Notes under the pieces: model-generated
The model's input: the letters and a program-made list of their open reading frames with translations, nothing else
Databases searched by the model: none
Told to the model about the DNA's origin: nothing
NCBI GenBank assembly: GCA_964539235.1
Contig: CAZIIK010000048.1
Coordinates: 1-23,076 of the forward strand
DNA from: CAZIIK01 sp964539235
GTDB lineage: Bacteria; Pseudomonadota; Gammaproteobacteria; Francisellales; CACEW01
DNA: 23,076 bases
Reading direction: 5' to 3'
In this document: positions 15,119 to 22,812 of the stretch, in pieces
Numbering within the stretch: position 1 is the first letter of the stretch
Layout of the letters: each line of letters starts with the position of its first letter
Translations under genes and position numbers: made by a program

Positions 15119-15631
15119 TTAGGCTTCAGTTTTCAAATACTGGTTCCATTCGGCAATTTGTTCAGCCATCTCTGTCATCAAAGCGCTATCGTCACCTTCA
15201 ATTGTAATATTTTGAATGGTGTCATTCTGGCGAATATCCATCACAACATCTAAATCACTCTGATCAACCACTTTGCCAAATACGGTGTGCATATTGTCGA
15301 GATGAGGGGTTGGGCCATGCGTGACAAAGAATTGGCTGCCATTGGTGTTGGGGCCTGCGTTTGCCATGGATAAAATACCTGCGCTGTCATGCTTAAGTTC
15401 GGGATGAAACTCATCGGCAAAACGGTAGCCTGGGCCGCCAGTTCCGGTGCCCAATGGGCAGCCGCCTTGAATGACGAAATCAGCGATCACGCGATGAAAT
15501 TGATTGTTTTGATAAAAATTGTTTTTGGCCAGATGGATAAAGTTGGCAACAGTTAGCGGGGCTTGTTCCGCATATAGATTAAGTCGAATGGCGCCTTTTT
15601 CAGTTTGAATTGTGGCGATGAGATTAGACAT
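15119..15631 (-). CDS. ppiB: Cytoplasmic peptidyl-prolyl cis-trans isomerase (cyclophilin B type)
   Basis: A 170-aa cyclophilin catalysing Xaa-Pro isomerisation. Motifs: FHRVIADFVIQGG (catalytic Arg in FHR), GPNTNGSQFFVT (Gln and Phe of the active site) and LDNMHTVFGKVV (His). There is no signal peptide, so it is the cytoplasmic PpiB form rather than PpiA. The start ATG at 15631 has AAGGAG 6 nt upstream and overlaps the end of the preceding PAP2 gene by 8 nt, so the two form an operon. An upstream in-frame extension of 11 residues would lie inside the PAP2 gene and has no support. Confidence 0.95.
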   Translation of the reverse strand: MSNLIATIQTEKGAIRLNLYAEQAPLTVANFIHLAKNNFYQNNQFHRVIADFVIQGGCPLGTGTGGPGYRFADEFHPELKHDSAGILSMANAGPNTNGSQFFVTHGPTPHLDNMHTVFGKVVDQSDLDVVMDIRQNDTIQNITIEGDDSALMTEMAEQIAEWNQYLKTEA

Positions 15632-16262
15632 TCTGTTCTCCTTGAGGATTAGAAAAAATAGCATTCAGCCAAACGACAGTGATGATGCCAATATACGCAC
15701 CAAAAATCACATCGCTGGGATAATGGGCGGTGATGATAACACGACTGATGGCAATAACAGCAGCACATAAAAGTAGAAGTACGGTTAGCCAGTATTTGCG
15801 ACATGCATAGCCAATGGCAAACAGAGTCGCAAAGGCAGAGGTTGTATGTCCAGAGGGTGAAGATGTCCAAGCATGCTTAGTGGCTAAAAAGTGGAACCCG
15901 TATAAATGCTCGCTAAAGAGTAATTCTGGGCGATAGCGGCCTAAGATCACTTTGAATGCTAAACAAACAAACTGTGCAATCAATACACTAAAGGCGATTA
16001 ATAGCCAGTTTTTTCCCGTCTGTTTACGGCCACCTGTTTGACAGGCAAGACCAATGAAAATAGCCAATAATGCCAATATGCTCCAATGGGAAGACTTGCA
16101 CACTTCACCAATCCAAATGCTCCAAGCATAGTAAATACTGGTGGGCGCATGTAAGTGCAGCCATACATCAATTGGTCGATCTAGCCAAACAAAGCAAATG
16201 GCATAAATAAAGATTAAGCCGATTAGTGAAACGCCAGTGGTACGAAGGGGTAAGGATTTCAT
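15624..16262 (-). CDS. PAP2-family lipid phosphatase
   Basis: A 212-aa integral membrane phosphatase with about six segments. All three PAP2 motifs are present: K104 to R111-P112 (KVILGRYRP), P-S-G-H at 136-139 and S173-R174 with H180 and D184 (SRVIITAHYPSD). Substrates in the family include phosphatidate, undecaprenyl pyrophosphate, PgpB-type lipids and lipid A phosphates; which applies here cannot be told. The start ATG has GGTGA about 8 nt upstream. It is the first gene of a two-gene operon with ppiB and is divergent from the lysine operon. Confidence 0.9.
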   Translation of the reverse strand: MKSLPLRTTGVSLIGLIFIYAICFVWLDRPIDVWLHLHAPTSIYYAWSIWIGEVCKSSHWSILALLAIFIGLACQTGGRKQTGKNWLLIAFSVLIAQFVCLAFKVILGRYRPELLFSEHLYGFHFLATKHAWTSSPSGHTTSAFATLFAIGYACRKYWLTVLLLLCAAVIAISRVIITAHYPSDVIFGAYIGIITVVWLNAIFSNPQGEQNV

Positions 16263-16338
16263 ATTAAGTTCACCGTCAGTCTTGTTTTTTCAACGAAGCG
16301 GAGAATTGCAAGCATTGCCTTAAGAGTCAATGGGGTAA

Positions 16339-16367
16339 TTGACAGGTGGCACTGAACTCAGTAGCCT
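16339..16367 (+). promoter_or_regulatory. Promoter of the lysine operon
   Basis: A perfect -35 TTGACA (16339-16344), a 17-bp spacer and a -10-like TAGCCT (16362-16367) would start transcription near 16374, just ahead of the lysine aptamer at 16380. The location is the strongest support, since the -10 matches the consensus at only three positions. Confidence 0.5.
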
Positions 16368-16379
16368 ACCTGGCTCGAA

Positions 16380-16544
16380 AGAAGAGGTGCGCACGTTAGG
16401 TGAGCGGGTTTAGACCATCAATCGGTTGATGAAACCAGCAAGGGAACGGGCGCCGAAGTTATCAGTGGATTGATCGCTGCGTAGCTGGGGGTTTTGTCGG
16501 AAGGCAAAATCACTGTCGTACGAGTTTTCGTATGGGGCGCTTCT
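16380..16544 (+). promoter_or_regulatory. Lysine riboswitch aptamer (L-box)
   Basis: The conserved L-box pieces occur in order: AGAAGAGGTGCGC at the 5' end, AAGGGAACGGGCGCCGAAG, GCTGGGGGTTTTGTCGGAAG, ACTGTC, and GGGGCGCTTCT at the 3' end. AGAAG (16380-16384) pairs with CTTCT (16540-16544) to close P1, with GCGC/GCGC above it. The 165-nt length is normal. It senses L-lysine and here must control lysC and the downstream dap genes. Confidence 0.93.
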
Positions 16545-16601
16545 GGATAATCCTGGATGGATTGATTATCCTGTTGCGCGCTTTATACGGCGGGATGGGA
16601 G
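16545..16601 (+). promoter_or_regulatory. Expression platform between the riboswitch and lysC
   Basis: GGATAATC (16545-16552) and GATTATCC (16564-16571) form an 8-bp hairpin directly after P1, with no U-tract following. The second arm together with TG (ATCCTG, 16568-16573) can alternatively pair, with one wobble, with CGGGAT (16591-16596) next to the lysC ribosome site GGGAG (16597-16601). This suggests control of translation initiation rather than a classical terminator, but the switching path is not resolved. Confidence 0.45.
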
Positions 16602-16609
16602 TGAGTTAA

Positions 16610-17992
16610 ATGTCTACAGGATGTCAAGTTGCGAAGTTTGGTGGTACCAGCTTAGCGGATTATACGGCCATGTGCCGTTGTGCTGAAATTGTGCGTTCTG
16701 ATACGCGCATTCGTTTGGTGGTGGTGAGCGCACCCTCTGGTATTACCAATTCCCTCGTCAAAATCAGTCAAGTTGTGAGAACTTCACATGCTGAAGCCGT
16801 TGAATTAGCCCAGGGTATTGCTGCAAAGATCCAGCAGTTTACGGACGCGTTGCCTGCAGATGCGGCGCGTGATCAGCGTGTTACACAGTTATTAGAAGAC
16901 ATGCACCTGCTGGTGTTAATGTTAAGCAAAGCGCACAGTGCCCAGCTAGTCGATGAATTACTGTCCTTTGGTGAGCGCTTGTCCGCTGTGTTTTTTACCG
17001 CAGTACTGCAGTCAGTTAATGTTGCAGTACGTCATGTTGATGCGCGCACCTTATCGAAAACAGATGATTGTTACGGCAAGGCTAATCCCGTGCTTGTCGA
17101 TACACAGGTGCAAGTCATTGAGCAATTATTACCGCATGTAACCGACCAAGTGTGTGTAACAGAAGGTTTTATTGGTGCAACGAATGATAATGTAACGACG
17201 ACTTTAGGCCGGGGTGGCAGTGATTACAGTGCGGCATTGTTTGCAGAAGCACTATCGGCCAGTGCTTTGCAAATTTGGACTGACGTCAATGGTATTTATC
17301 GGATTGATCCCCGTATTGTGCCACATGCAGAGAAAATCGATCATTTGTGTTTTAGTGAGGCGGCAGAACTGGCAACGTTTGGTGCCAAAGTATTGCATCC
17401 CGCTTCCTTGTGGCCAGCCATTCGGAAAAAGATTCCTGTGTATGTCGGCTCTAGTTTACAGGCAGAAGCTGGGGGTACCTGGATTACCCAAAATAGTGAA
17501 ACACCTGTGCCAACTGTACGTGCCATTGCATTACGCAGTCAGCAGACTTTGCTGACTATTCACAGTCTGGAAATGTTTCATGCCCGAGGGTTTTTGGCGA
17601 AAGTGTTTGCCGTTTTCTCTAAGCACAATATTGGTGTGGATTTGATTACCACCAGTGAGGTGAGCATTGCTTTGACGTTGGATGATGCCGCTTTTTCGAC
17701 TGAGCGCCCGGTGGTATTGAAAGCGCTGCTGGCCGATTTGCGTTGCATTGAAAATATTAAAGTTGATGTTGAATCAGACTTAAGTTTGGTGGCGATTATC
17801 GGTAATCATTTGCAAAAAACAGCGGGTGTCAGTGGGCAGATTTTTCAAGGTCTTGAGCGCTTCAATATCCGTTTGTTATGCCATGGTGCCAGCCAACATA
17901 ATTTGTGTTTTTTGGTTAATGCCGATCAAGGTGAGGCGGTTGCGCAACAGTTGCATGAAATTTTTTTTGCAGCGGATGAGGTGAATGCATAA
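16610..17992 (+). CDS. lysC: Aspartate kinase, monofunctional, lysine-sensitive type
   Basis: This enzyme phosphorylates L-aspartate, the first step to lysine, DAP, threonine and methionine. The 460-aa protein has KFGGTS at 9-14, the SFGERLSA segment, GRGGSDYSA and TDVNGIYRIDPR (family TDVDG-x-x-T-x-DPR), which build the catalytic domain. Two ACT domains follow from about residue 310 (LLTIHSLEMF..., HNIGVDLITTSEVSIALTLD), the site of lysine feedback. There is no homoserine dehydrogenase domain. The start has GGGAG 8 nt upstream. It is the first gene of the riboswitch-controlled operon, so lysine acts both on expression and, by family expectation, on activity. The stop is immediately followed by the dapB ATG. 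Confidence 0.95.
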   Translation: MSTGCQVAKFGGTSLADYTAMCRCAEIVRSDTRIRLVVVSAPSGITNSLVKISQVVRTSHAEAVELAQGIAAKIQQFTDALPADAARDQRVTQLLEDMHLLVLMLSKAHSAQLVDELLSFGERLSAVFFTAVLQSVNVAVRHVDARTLSKTDDCYGKANPVLVDTQVQVIEQLLPHVTDQVCVTEGFIGATNDNVTTTLGRGGSDYSAALFAEALSASALQIWTDVNGIYRIDPRIVPHAEKIDHLCFSEAAELATFGAKVLHPASLWPAIRKKIPVYVGSSLQAEAGGTWITQNSETPVPTVRAIALRSQQTLLTIHSLEMFHARGFLAKVFAVFSKHNIGVDLITTSEVSIALTLDDAAFSTERPVVLKALLADLRCIENIKVDVESDLSLVAIIGNHLQKTAGVSGQIFQGLERFNIRLLCHGASQHNLCFLVNADQGEAVAQQLHEIFFAADEVNA

Positions 17993-18685
17993 ATGGAACA
18001 GCAGATGAAAGTTGCGATTATTGGGCGAGGTAAAACTGGGCAGGCAGTCATTGACTATTTGCCGGAGACTCAAGTTTCAGGCGTTTACTCGCGAGAGAAC
18101 CCAGTAACGGTTGCAGCATTACAAGCTGCTGATGTGGCAATTGTCTTTGTGCCTGGCGCGGCAATGGATGCTTTAATACCTATTTTGCTGGCCGCGGAAA
18201 TACCGGTGATTTGTGGTGCAACAGGCATTGACTGGCCAGCAGCATTGTCGGAACAAATGGCAGCTGTACAGACGCGCTGGATTATGGCCAGTAATTTTAG
18301 TTTGGGTATGAGCCTGATGCGTCGCTGTATAAAGCTATTAGGGCGAGCCAGTCAGATTTTGCCAAACCCTGATTTTCACATTCATGAAGTACATCATGTG
18401 CACAAGCAGGATACACCCAGTGGCACTGCCTTGAGCTGGCAGCAATGGCTGAATCAACCCTGTGAGGTAACAGCTGAGCGAGAAGGTGATGTCAAAGGTG
18501 TGCACGTGTTGACGGTTGAAACACCTGCGGAACGGATGACTCTGAAACATGAATCATTAGATCGGCAGTTGTTTGCCCAAGGTGCCGTCTGGGCTGCGCA
18601 CTATGTGCTCAGTAAGGCAGGGCATAGCTTGGCGCCTGGCATGCATTATTTTGATGAAATTATTGATGAGTTACTCAGCGTTTGA
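17993..18685 (+). CDS. dapB: 4-hydroxy-tetrahydrodipicolinate reductase
   Basis: This enzyme reduces the DapA product to tetrahydrodipicolinate with NAD(P)H. At 230 aa it is shorter than E. coli DapB (273 aa), like several compact homologues. The nucleotide-binding loop is GRGKTG (11-16), SNFSLGM (100-106) begins the substrate domain, and E-V-H-H-V-H-K-Q-D-T-P-S-G-T (132-145) holds the catalytic H134 and K138. The start abuts the lysC stop; GAGG 11 nt upstream supports it, while an ATG at 18005 is an alternative only four residues in. It is cotranscribed with lysC and dapA. Confidence 0.94.
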   Translation: MEQQMKVAIIGRGKTGQAVIDYLPETQVSGVYSRENPVTVAALQAADVAIVFVPGAAMDALIPILLAAEIPVICGATGIDWPAALSEQMAAVQTRWIMASNFSLGMSLMRRCIKLLGRASQILPNPDFHIHEVHHVHKQDTPSGTALSWQQWLNQPCEVTAEREGDVKGVHVLTVETPAERMTLKHESLDRQLFAQGAVWAAHYVLSKAGHSLAPGMHYFDEIIDELLSV

Positions 18686-18702
18686 ATGGATAGGAGGATA
18701 GC

Positions 18703-19599
18703 GTGAAAGATTTAAGTAATACCGCCTTATGGACTGCATTAATTACCCCGATGCATGCAGACGGTCAGATTGACTTTGCCGGCTTAACGCGATGTGTGCA
18801 TGAGCAGGAAGCTGCAGGCAATGGCGTGTTGTTGCTTGGCAGTACGGGTGAGGGACTGGCTTTAACCACGGCTGAAAAGCAGCAAGTCGTCGAACACGTG
18901 GTCAATTTACAGGTTAAAGTGCCATTAATGGTTGGCGTTGGCGGTGCGCAATTGCCAGAACAATTAGCATGGATGGCTTTTTGTGAGCAGCAGGCGATAG
19001 ATGCGTATTTATTGGTAACACCCTTATATGCCAAGCCAGGTCCTAAAGGTCAAATTGCCTGGTTTAAAGCGTTAATGGATACAGCGAGTAAGCCGTGCAT
19101 GTTATACAACGTACCGTCACGCACTGGTGTTGATATGCATGTTGATGTGCTCAAAGCATTGTCAGGTCATCAGCGTTTATGGGCTGTGAAAGAAGCCAGT
19201 GGCGCTTTAGCGGATTTCCAAGCATATCAGCAAGCCAATGAGGAGTTGGCATTTTTCAGTGGCGAAGATGGCTTGATGCCAGAATTAGGTGGTTTAGGTG
19301 CCGTCGGTTTGGTTTCGGTGATTTCCAATGTATGGCCGCAAGCAACGCATGCTTATGTTAAGGCTGCATTTGCAGAAACATTAAGCACAGAAGAAGTCGC
19401 GTTGTGGAAAACAGCCAGTGCAGCCTTATTTGCTGTCAGTAATCCTATCCCAGCTAAGGCTTTATTAGTGTATAAGGGTTGGTTTGCATCACCGGCCTTG
19501 CGCTTGCCTTTACTGGGCGATGAATTAACCGATATGTCACCATTGCTCGCAGCAGATCAAGCGGTGGAAAATTGGTTAGCGACAGGAGGTAAGTCATGA
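18703..19599 (+). CDS. dapA: 4-hydroxy-tetrahydrodipicolinate synthase
   Basis: This enzyme condenses pyruvate with aspartate semialdehyde. It is a 298-aa TIM-barrel aldolase with Schiff-base K163 (AVKEASG), Y135 and R140 (YNVPSRTG) and the loop GSTGEG (46-51), where the first Thr of the usual G-T-T-G-E is Ser. It starts with GTG, fixed by a strong AGGAGG 7 nt upstream. It overlaps dapD by 4 nt (ATGA), so translation is coupled. Confidence 0.96.
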   Translation: MKDLSNTALWTALITPMHADGQIDFAGLTRCVHEQEAAGNGVLLLGSTGEGLALTTAEKQQVVEHVVNLQVKVPLMVGVGGAQLPEQLAWMAFCEQQAIDAYLLVTPLYAKPGPKGQIAWFKALMDTASKPCMLYNVPSRTGVDMHVDVLKALSGHQRLWAVKEASGALADFQAYQQANEELAFFSGEDGLMPELGGLGAVGLVSVISNVWPQATHAYVKAAFAETLSTEEVALWKTASAALFAVSNPIPAKALLVYKGWFASPALRLPLLGDELTDMSPLLAADQAVENWLATGGKS

Positions 19600-20357
19600 G
19601 TGTGGCAATCGATTGGCAACACGCTATTCAGCAATTAGAGTCCGGTGAAATTCGCGCGGCTACGCGTCAAGCTGATGGTCATTGGCAAACTAACGTTGCC
19701 GTGAAACAAGCGATTTTAGCGGCGTTTCGTGCCGGTGAAAATCAAGTCTGCACCGGGCAATATGGCGGGTTTATCGATAAACATAATTTGCCGGCGCGTC
19801 ATTTTACGCTGGAAGATCAAGTGCGCATGGTACCAGGTGGAAGCGCGGTGCGGGCAGGTGCTTATGTAGCGCCCAGTGTCATTATTATGCCGCCGGCTTA
19901 TGTCAATATTGGGGCTTATATCGATAGCGGTACGATGGTGGACAGTCATGCATTAGTGGGTTCTTGTGCGCAAATTGGTAAACGTGTACATCTCTCTGCT
20001 GGTGTGCAAATTGGTGGAGTGCTCGAGCCGGTTGGTATGACGCCAGTGGTTTTGGAGGATGATGTGTTTGTTGGCGCCGGTAGTGTGATTGTCGAAGGCA
20101 TTATTGTGCGTCAGCGTGCAGTAATTGCGCCGGGTGTCATGCTGTCAAAAGCAGTGCCGGTGTATGATTGTGTGCATGAATGCATGCGTGAACGCGGTGC
20201 CGAGATTCCAGAAAATGCGGTGGTGGTGCCAGGCACTCGACCGATTCAGCAAACCTGGGCGCAGTCGCAAGGATTACAGTTGCAGTGTCCGGTGATTATT
20301 AAATACCGTGATGAAAAAAGTGATGCGTCATTAGTATTAGAGGATAGCTTGCGATGA
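19596..20357 (+). CDS. dapD: Tetrahydrodipicolinate N-succinyltransferase
   Basis: This enzyme transfers succinyl from succinyl-CoA to tetrahydrodipicolinate, committing the operon to the succinylase branch. At 253 aa it is slightly shorter than the E. coli enzyme (274 aa). A left-handed beta-helix of hexapeptide repeats spans about 85-180 (VRAGAYVAPSVIIMPPAYVN, IGAYIDSGTMVDSHALVGSC), with the family-typical QIGGVLEPVG segment. The start has GGAGG about 6 nt upstream. It overlaps dapA and lysA by 4 nt each. The next enzymes of this branch, DapC and DapE, are not encoded in the window, which makes the M14 deacylase three genes on notable. Confidence 0.95.
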   Translation: MSVAIDWQHAIQQLESGEIRAATRQADGHWQTNVAVKQAILAAFRAGENQVCTGQYGGFIDKHNLPARHFTLEDQVRMVPGGSAVRAGAYVAPSVIIMPPAYVNIGAYIDSGTMVDSHALVGSCAQIGKRVHLSAGVQIGGVLEPVGMTPVVLEDDVFVGAGSVIVEGIIVRQRAVIAPGVMLSKAVPVYDCVHECMRERGAEIPENAVVVPGTRPIQQTWAQSQGLQLQCPVIIKYRDEKSDASLVLEDSLR

Positions 20358-21565
20358 TGAGAAAGGCTGCGCAGCATCGAGAACAGCTCGCTGCTTTGGC
20401 GGCGCAATTGGTGCAGCCGTTTTTTTTCTATGATTTAGATGCCGCCGCCGCGCATTTATCAACGCTCACAGCAGAGCGTTTGAAACTGTGGTATGCCGTC
20501 AAGGCTAATCCAATGTCTGCTGTGTTGCGCTGTATGCAGCAGGCAGGGCTAGCCTTTGATGTGGCAAGCACCGGCGAGCTGCAGCAAGTGTTGAAGCAAG
20601 GTATCTCAGCTAATAGCATCCTCAATACAGGGCCGGCGAAATCGACACAACAGTTGCGTGAAATGTTGCTCGCTGGTGTGCGCGTATTTGTGATAGAGAG
20701 TTTGCAACAAGCACGTGATCTGAATGCCTTATCGGCAGAACTAGACCTTTATCCCACTGTTTTGCTCCGTGTTCAGTTGCAGTGGGATGATGCTGTCGGT
20801 TCGGAAGGTAATGTCTTGGGTGGCTGTGCGCTCACGCCATTTGGCTTAATGCCGCAAGACTGGCAAGCATTTGATGTGTCTGACTACCCTTGTTTATCGG
20901 TGCAAGGGTTGCATATTTTTCAATGGGGCAACTTGTTAGATCCAGCGCTATTAGGTCAGGTTTGGCAGGCGATTGTGCTGCAACTTAAGGCATTGGCTGA
21001 GCAGTTAAATATTCCATTGAACATATTCGATCTTGGTGGCGGCTTGGGTATTCCATATAACTGTGCAGATACACCGCTGGCCTGGTCTGATGTGTGTGCG
21101 CAGCTAAAAATTGTGCAAACGCAATTGCCAGAGAGTGAAATTTGGCTGGAATTAGGGCGCTATGCCATTGGGTCTTTTGGTTATTATGCGTGTCCAGTGA
21201 TTGACCGTAAATGTAATGGCGGTCAAACCCAATTAGTGCTCGGTGGTGGTGTCAATCATCTCCTACGGCCTGCGTTGACCTCGCAGCCATTTCCTGTGGC
21301 ATTGCTTCGCGATAGTTCGGCTGATATGGCCTATTTTGTACTGCATGGGCCTTTGTGTACTGGGTTGGATCATTTAGGTATCTGCCAGTTGCCCAAAGAT
21401 ATCATGCCAGGTGACTGGTTGGTGTTTTCACAATGTGGTGCCTATGGCTTTACTGAAAGCATGCCCTGGTTTTTATGTCATACATTGCCGGGTGAAGTGG
21501 TTTATCAGCAAGGCCAAGTTGATATACTGCGGCCACCTGAAAAGCCGGATAGTTGGTTGAGATAA
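20354..21565 (+). CDS. lysA: LysA-like fold-type III PLP decarboxylase
   Basis: A 403-aa alanine-racemase-fold decarboxylase, expected to convert meso-DAP to lysine. PLP-lysine K50 is in YAVKAN, the phosphate loop GGGLG is at 228-232, ELGR at 266-269 and GAYGF at 362-366. Two typical DAP-decarboxylase features are altered: the H-I-G-S motif reads HIFQWGN (187-193), and the active-site C-E-S-x-D reads C-T-G-L-D (335-339), losing the Glu that contacts substrate. Such C-T-x-L-D forms are, as I recall, found in other clades of these decarboxylases, for example exosortase-associated ones. Operon context still favours a lysine role. The start overlaps dapD by 4 nt (ATG at 20354 or 20357), and there is a 1-nt gap to the next gene. 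Confidence 0.85.
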   Translation: MMRKAAQHREQLAALAAQLVQPFFFYDLDAAAAHLSTLTAERLKLWYAVKANPMSAVLRCMQQAGLAFDVASTGELQQVLKQGISANSILNTGPAKSTQQLREMLLAGVRVFVIESLQQARDLNALSAELDLYPTVLLRVQLQWDDAVGSEGNVLGGCALTPFGLMPQDWQAFDVSDYPCLSVQGLHIFQWGNLLDPALLGQVWQAIVLQLKALAEQLNIPLNIFDLGGGLGIPYNCADTPLAWSDVCAQLKIVQTQLPESEIWLELGRYAIGSFGYYACPVIDRKCNGGQTQLVLGGGVNHLLRPALTSQPFPVALLRDSSADMAYFVLHGPLCTGLDHLGICQLPKDIMPGDWLVFSQCGAYGFTESMPWFLCHTLPGEVVYQQGQVDILRPPEKPDSWLR

Positions 21566-21566
21566 C

Positions 21567-22685
21567 GTGCAGAGTTGTGAACACATTGTTGGAGAAGACG
21601 TTCGAGGTTTTCCATTAACGATCAAAAGTTTTCACTGGGCAGGGCGTCAAGCTGATGCCCCCAGTGTCTATATACAAGCCAGTATCCATGGTGCGGAATT
21701 GCAAGGGAACGCCGTGATTGCCGCTGTGCTAAAAGCACTGGAGGCAACACCGCCCTTAGGCAATGTGACCATTGTGCCGCAGTGTAATCCTATCGGTGGT
21801 AATCATAAGGTTGGTGAATATACCCAAGGTCGTTTTGACCCCATGACCGGAGAAAATTGGAATAGCCAATATTTTTGTCCGACTGACGATTGGATTGCCG
21901 CATTTGCGCGTACACATCAACATATGACTCGAACAGCATTAGAACAGGTGTTTCGCCAAGCATTGCTGACTGAAATTGAAGCGGCTTTACAGGTGCCTTG
22001 GCAGTTATCCCGTGGTCAGTTTTTGGCGTATAGCCTGCAGCGTATGGCGTGTCAGGCAGATTATGTTTTGGACTTGCATACGGGATCTCAAGCTGCACGT
22101 TATTTGTACCTGCCGCGTTATGCAGAGGCAGCAGCACAGTACTTGCATCAGGAACATGTGCTGTTGATGGAAAATAAGTTTGGTGGTGCATTAGATGAGG
22201 CGACTTTTGTGCCATGGTGGACCTTAGAGCAGCAGCTGCAGTCACTGGGTTATGCATCTGATGGTATTCAGCAGACTGAAGGTGTGACGGTTGAGCTCGG
22301 CAGCCAAGAGCAGTTAGACCAAGCCAGAGCTGATTTTGAAGCCGCGGGTATTTTGGCGTATCTAAGTGCAAAAGGCGTTTTGCCGACAGATGCTTATTTG
22401 CCCAATACAACACTCAAACGCTACATTGGGCGGAGTGAGGATCTACTGACCTTTTATGCGCCTCATGGTGGATTGTATGAGTTTCTTTGTGCGCCAGGCG
22501 CCTGTGTTAACCAAGGTGATGTATTCGCGCAGTGCTTACAGGTTATAAATTATGGTGAACAACCCATTGTCAAACCGGTACATGCGCCATTTTCCGGGCG
22601 ATTGGTCAATCAAATTGATTCAGCTGCCGTGCCAAAAGGTGCAGAGCTAGCGAAGTTTCTGTGTGATGCTGTGGTAGTGAGTTAG
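21567..22685 (+). CDS. Zinc M14-family deacylase (AstE/aspartoacylase-like), candidate succinyl-DAP desuccinylase
   Basis: A 372-aa protein of the succinylglutamate desuccinylase/aspartoacylase branch of carboxypeptidase-like zinc hydrolases. Zinc ligands H41 and E44 are in SIHGAELQGN, H171 is in LDLHTG, and the likely catalytic Glu is E243 in VTVELGS. The NP (74-75) and GRFDPMTGENWN segments fit the family's substrate-binding region. A C-terminal beta-barrel with APHGGLYEFL and VHAPFSGRLV is typical. Family members cut N-acyl (succinyl, acetyl) amino acids. As the last gene of a lysine operon that contains dapD but no dapE, it may remove the succinyl group from succinyl-DAP or a derivative; that is inference. 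The start is GTG one base after the lysA stop, with GAG 6 nt upstream. Confidence 0.85.
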   Translation: MQSCEHIVGEDVRGFPLTIKSFHWAGRQADAPSVYIQASIHGAELQGNAVIAAVLKALEATPPLGNVTIVPQCNPIGGNHKVGEYTQGRFDPMTGENWNSQYFCPTDDWIAAFARTHQHMTRTALEQVFRQALLTEIEAALQVPWQLSRGQFLAYSLQRMACQADYVLDLHTGSQAARYLYLPRYAEAAAQYLHQEHVLLMENKFGGALDEATFVPWWTLEQQLQSLGYASDGIQQTEGVTVELGSQEQLDQARADFEAAGILAYLSAKGVLPTDAYLPNTTLKRYIGRSEDLLTFYAPHGGLYEFLCAPGACVNQGDVFAQCLQVINYGEQPIVKPVHAPFSGRLVNQIDSAAVPKGAELAKFLCDAVVVS

Positions 22686-22696
22686 ATCGTTGGCGC

Positions 22697-22728
22697 TGCG
22701 ATTCATATGCAAGCATTCTAGAGTCGCA
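22697..22728 (+). terminator. Stem-loop after the lysine operon (possible terminator)
   Basis: TGCGATTC and GAGTCGCA pair over 8 bp (one wobble), enclosing ATGC-AA-GCAT, which can form a small inner hairpin. It begins 12 nt after the operon's last stop. No U-run follows, so intrinsic termination is doubtful. Confidence 0.35.
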
Positions 22729-22812
22729 CTTATCTGATCAAAAATTATACAAATTAATCGTGCTTTGTGTTATTCTAAATTGATCATTATTTGGACAATA
22801 GTTAGTTTGGCT

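Noticed and set aside
21790..22413. 207-codon open frame on the minus strand within the M14 deacylase gene
   Set aside because: It is antisense to a strongly supported gene, low-complexity in composition and has no recognisable family; a shadow frame.
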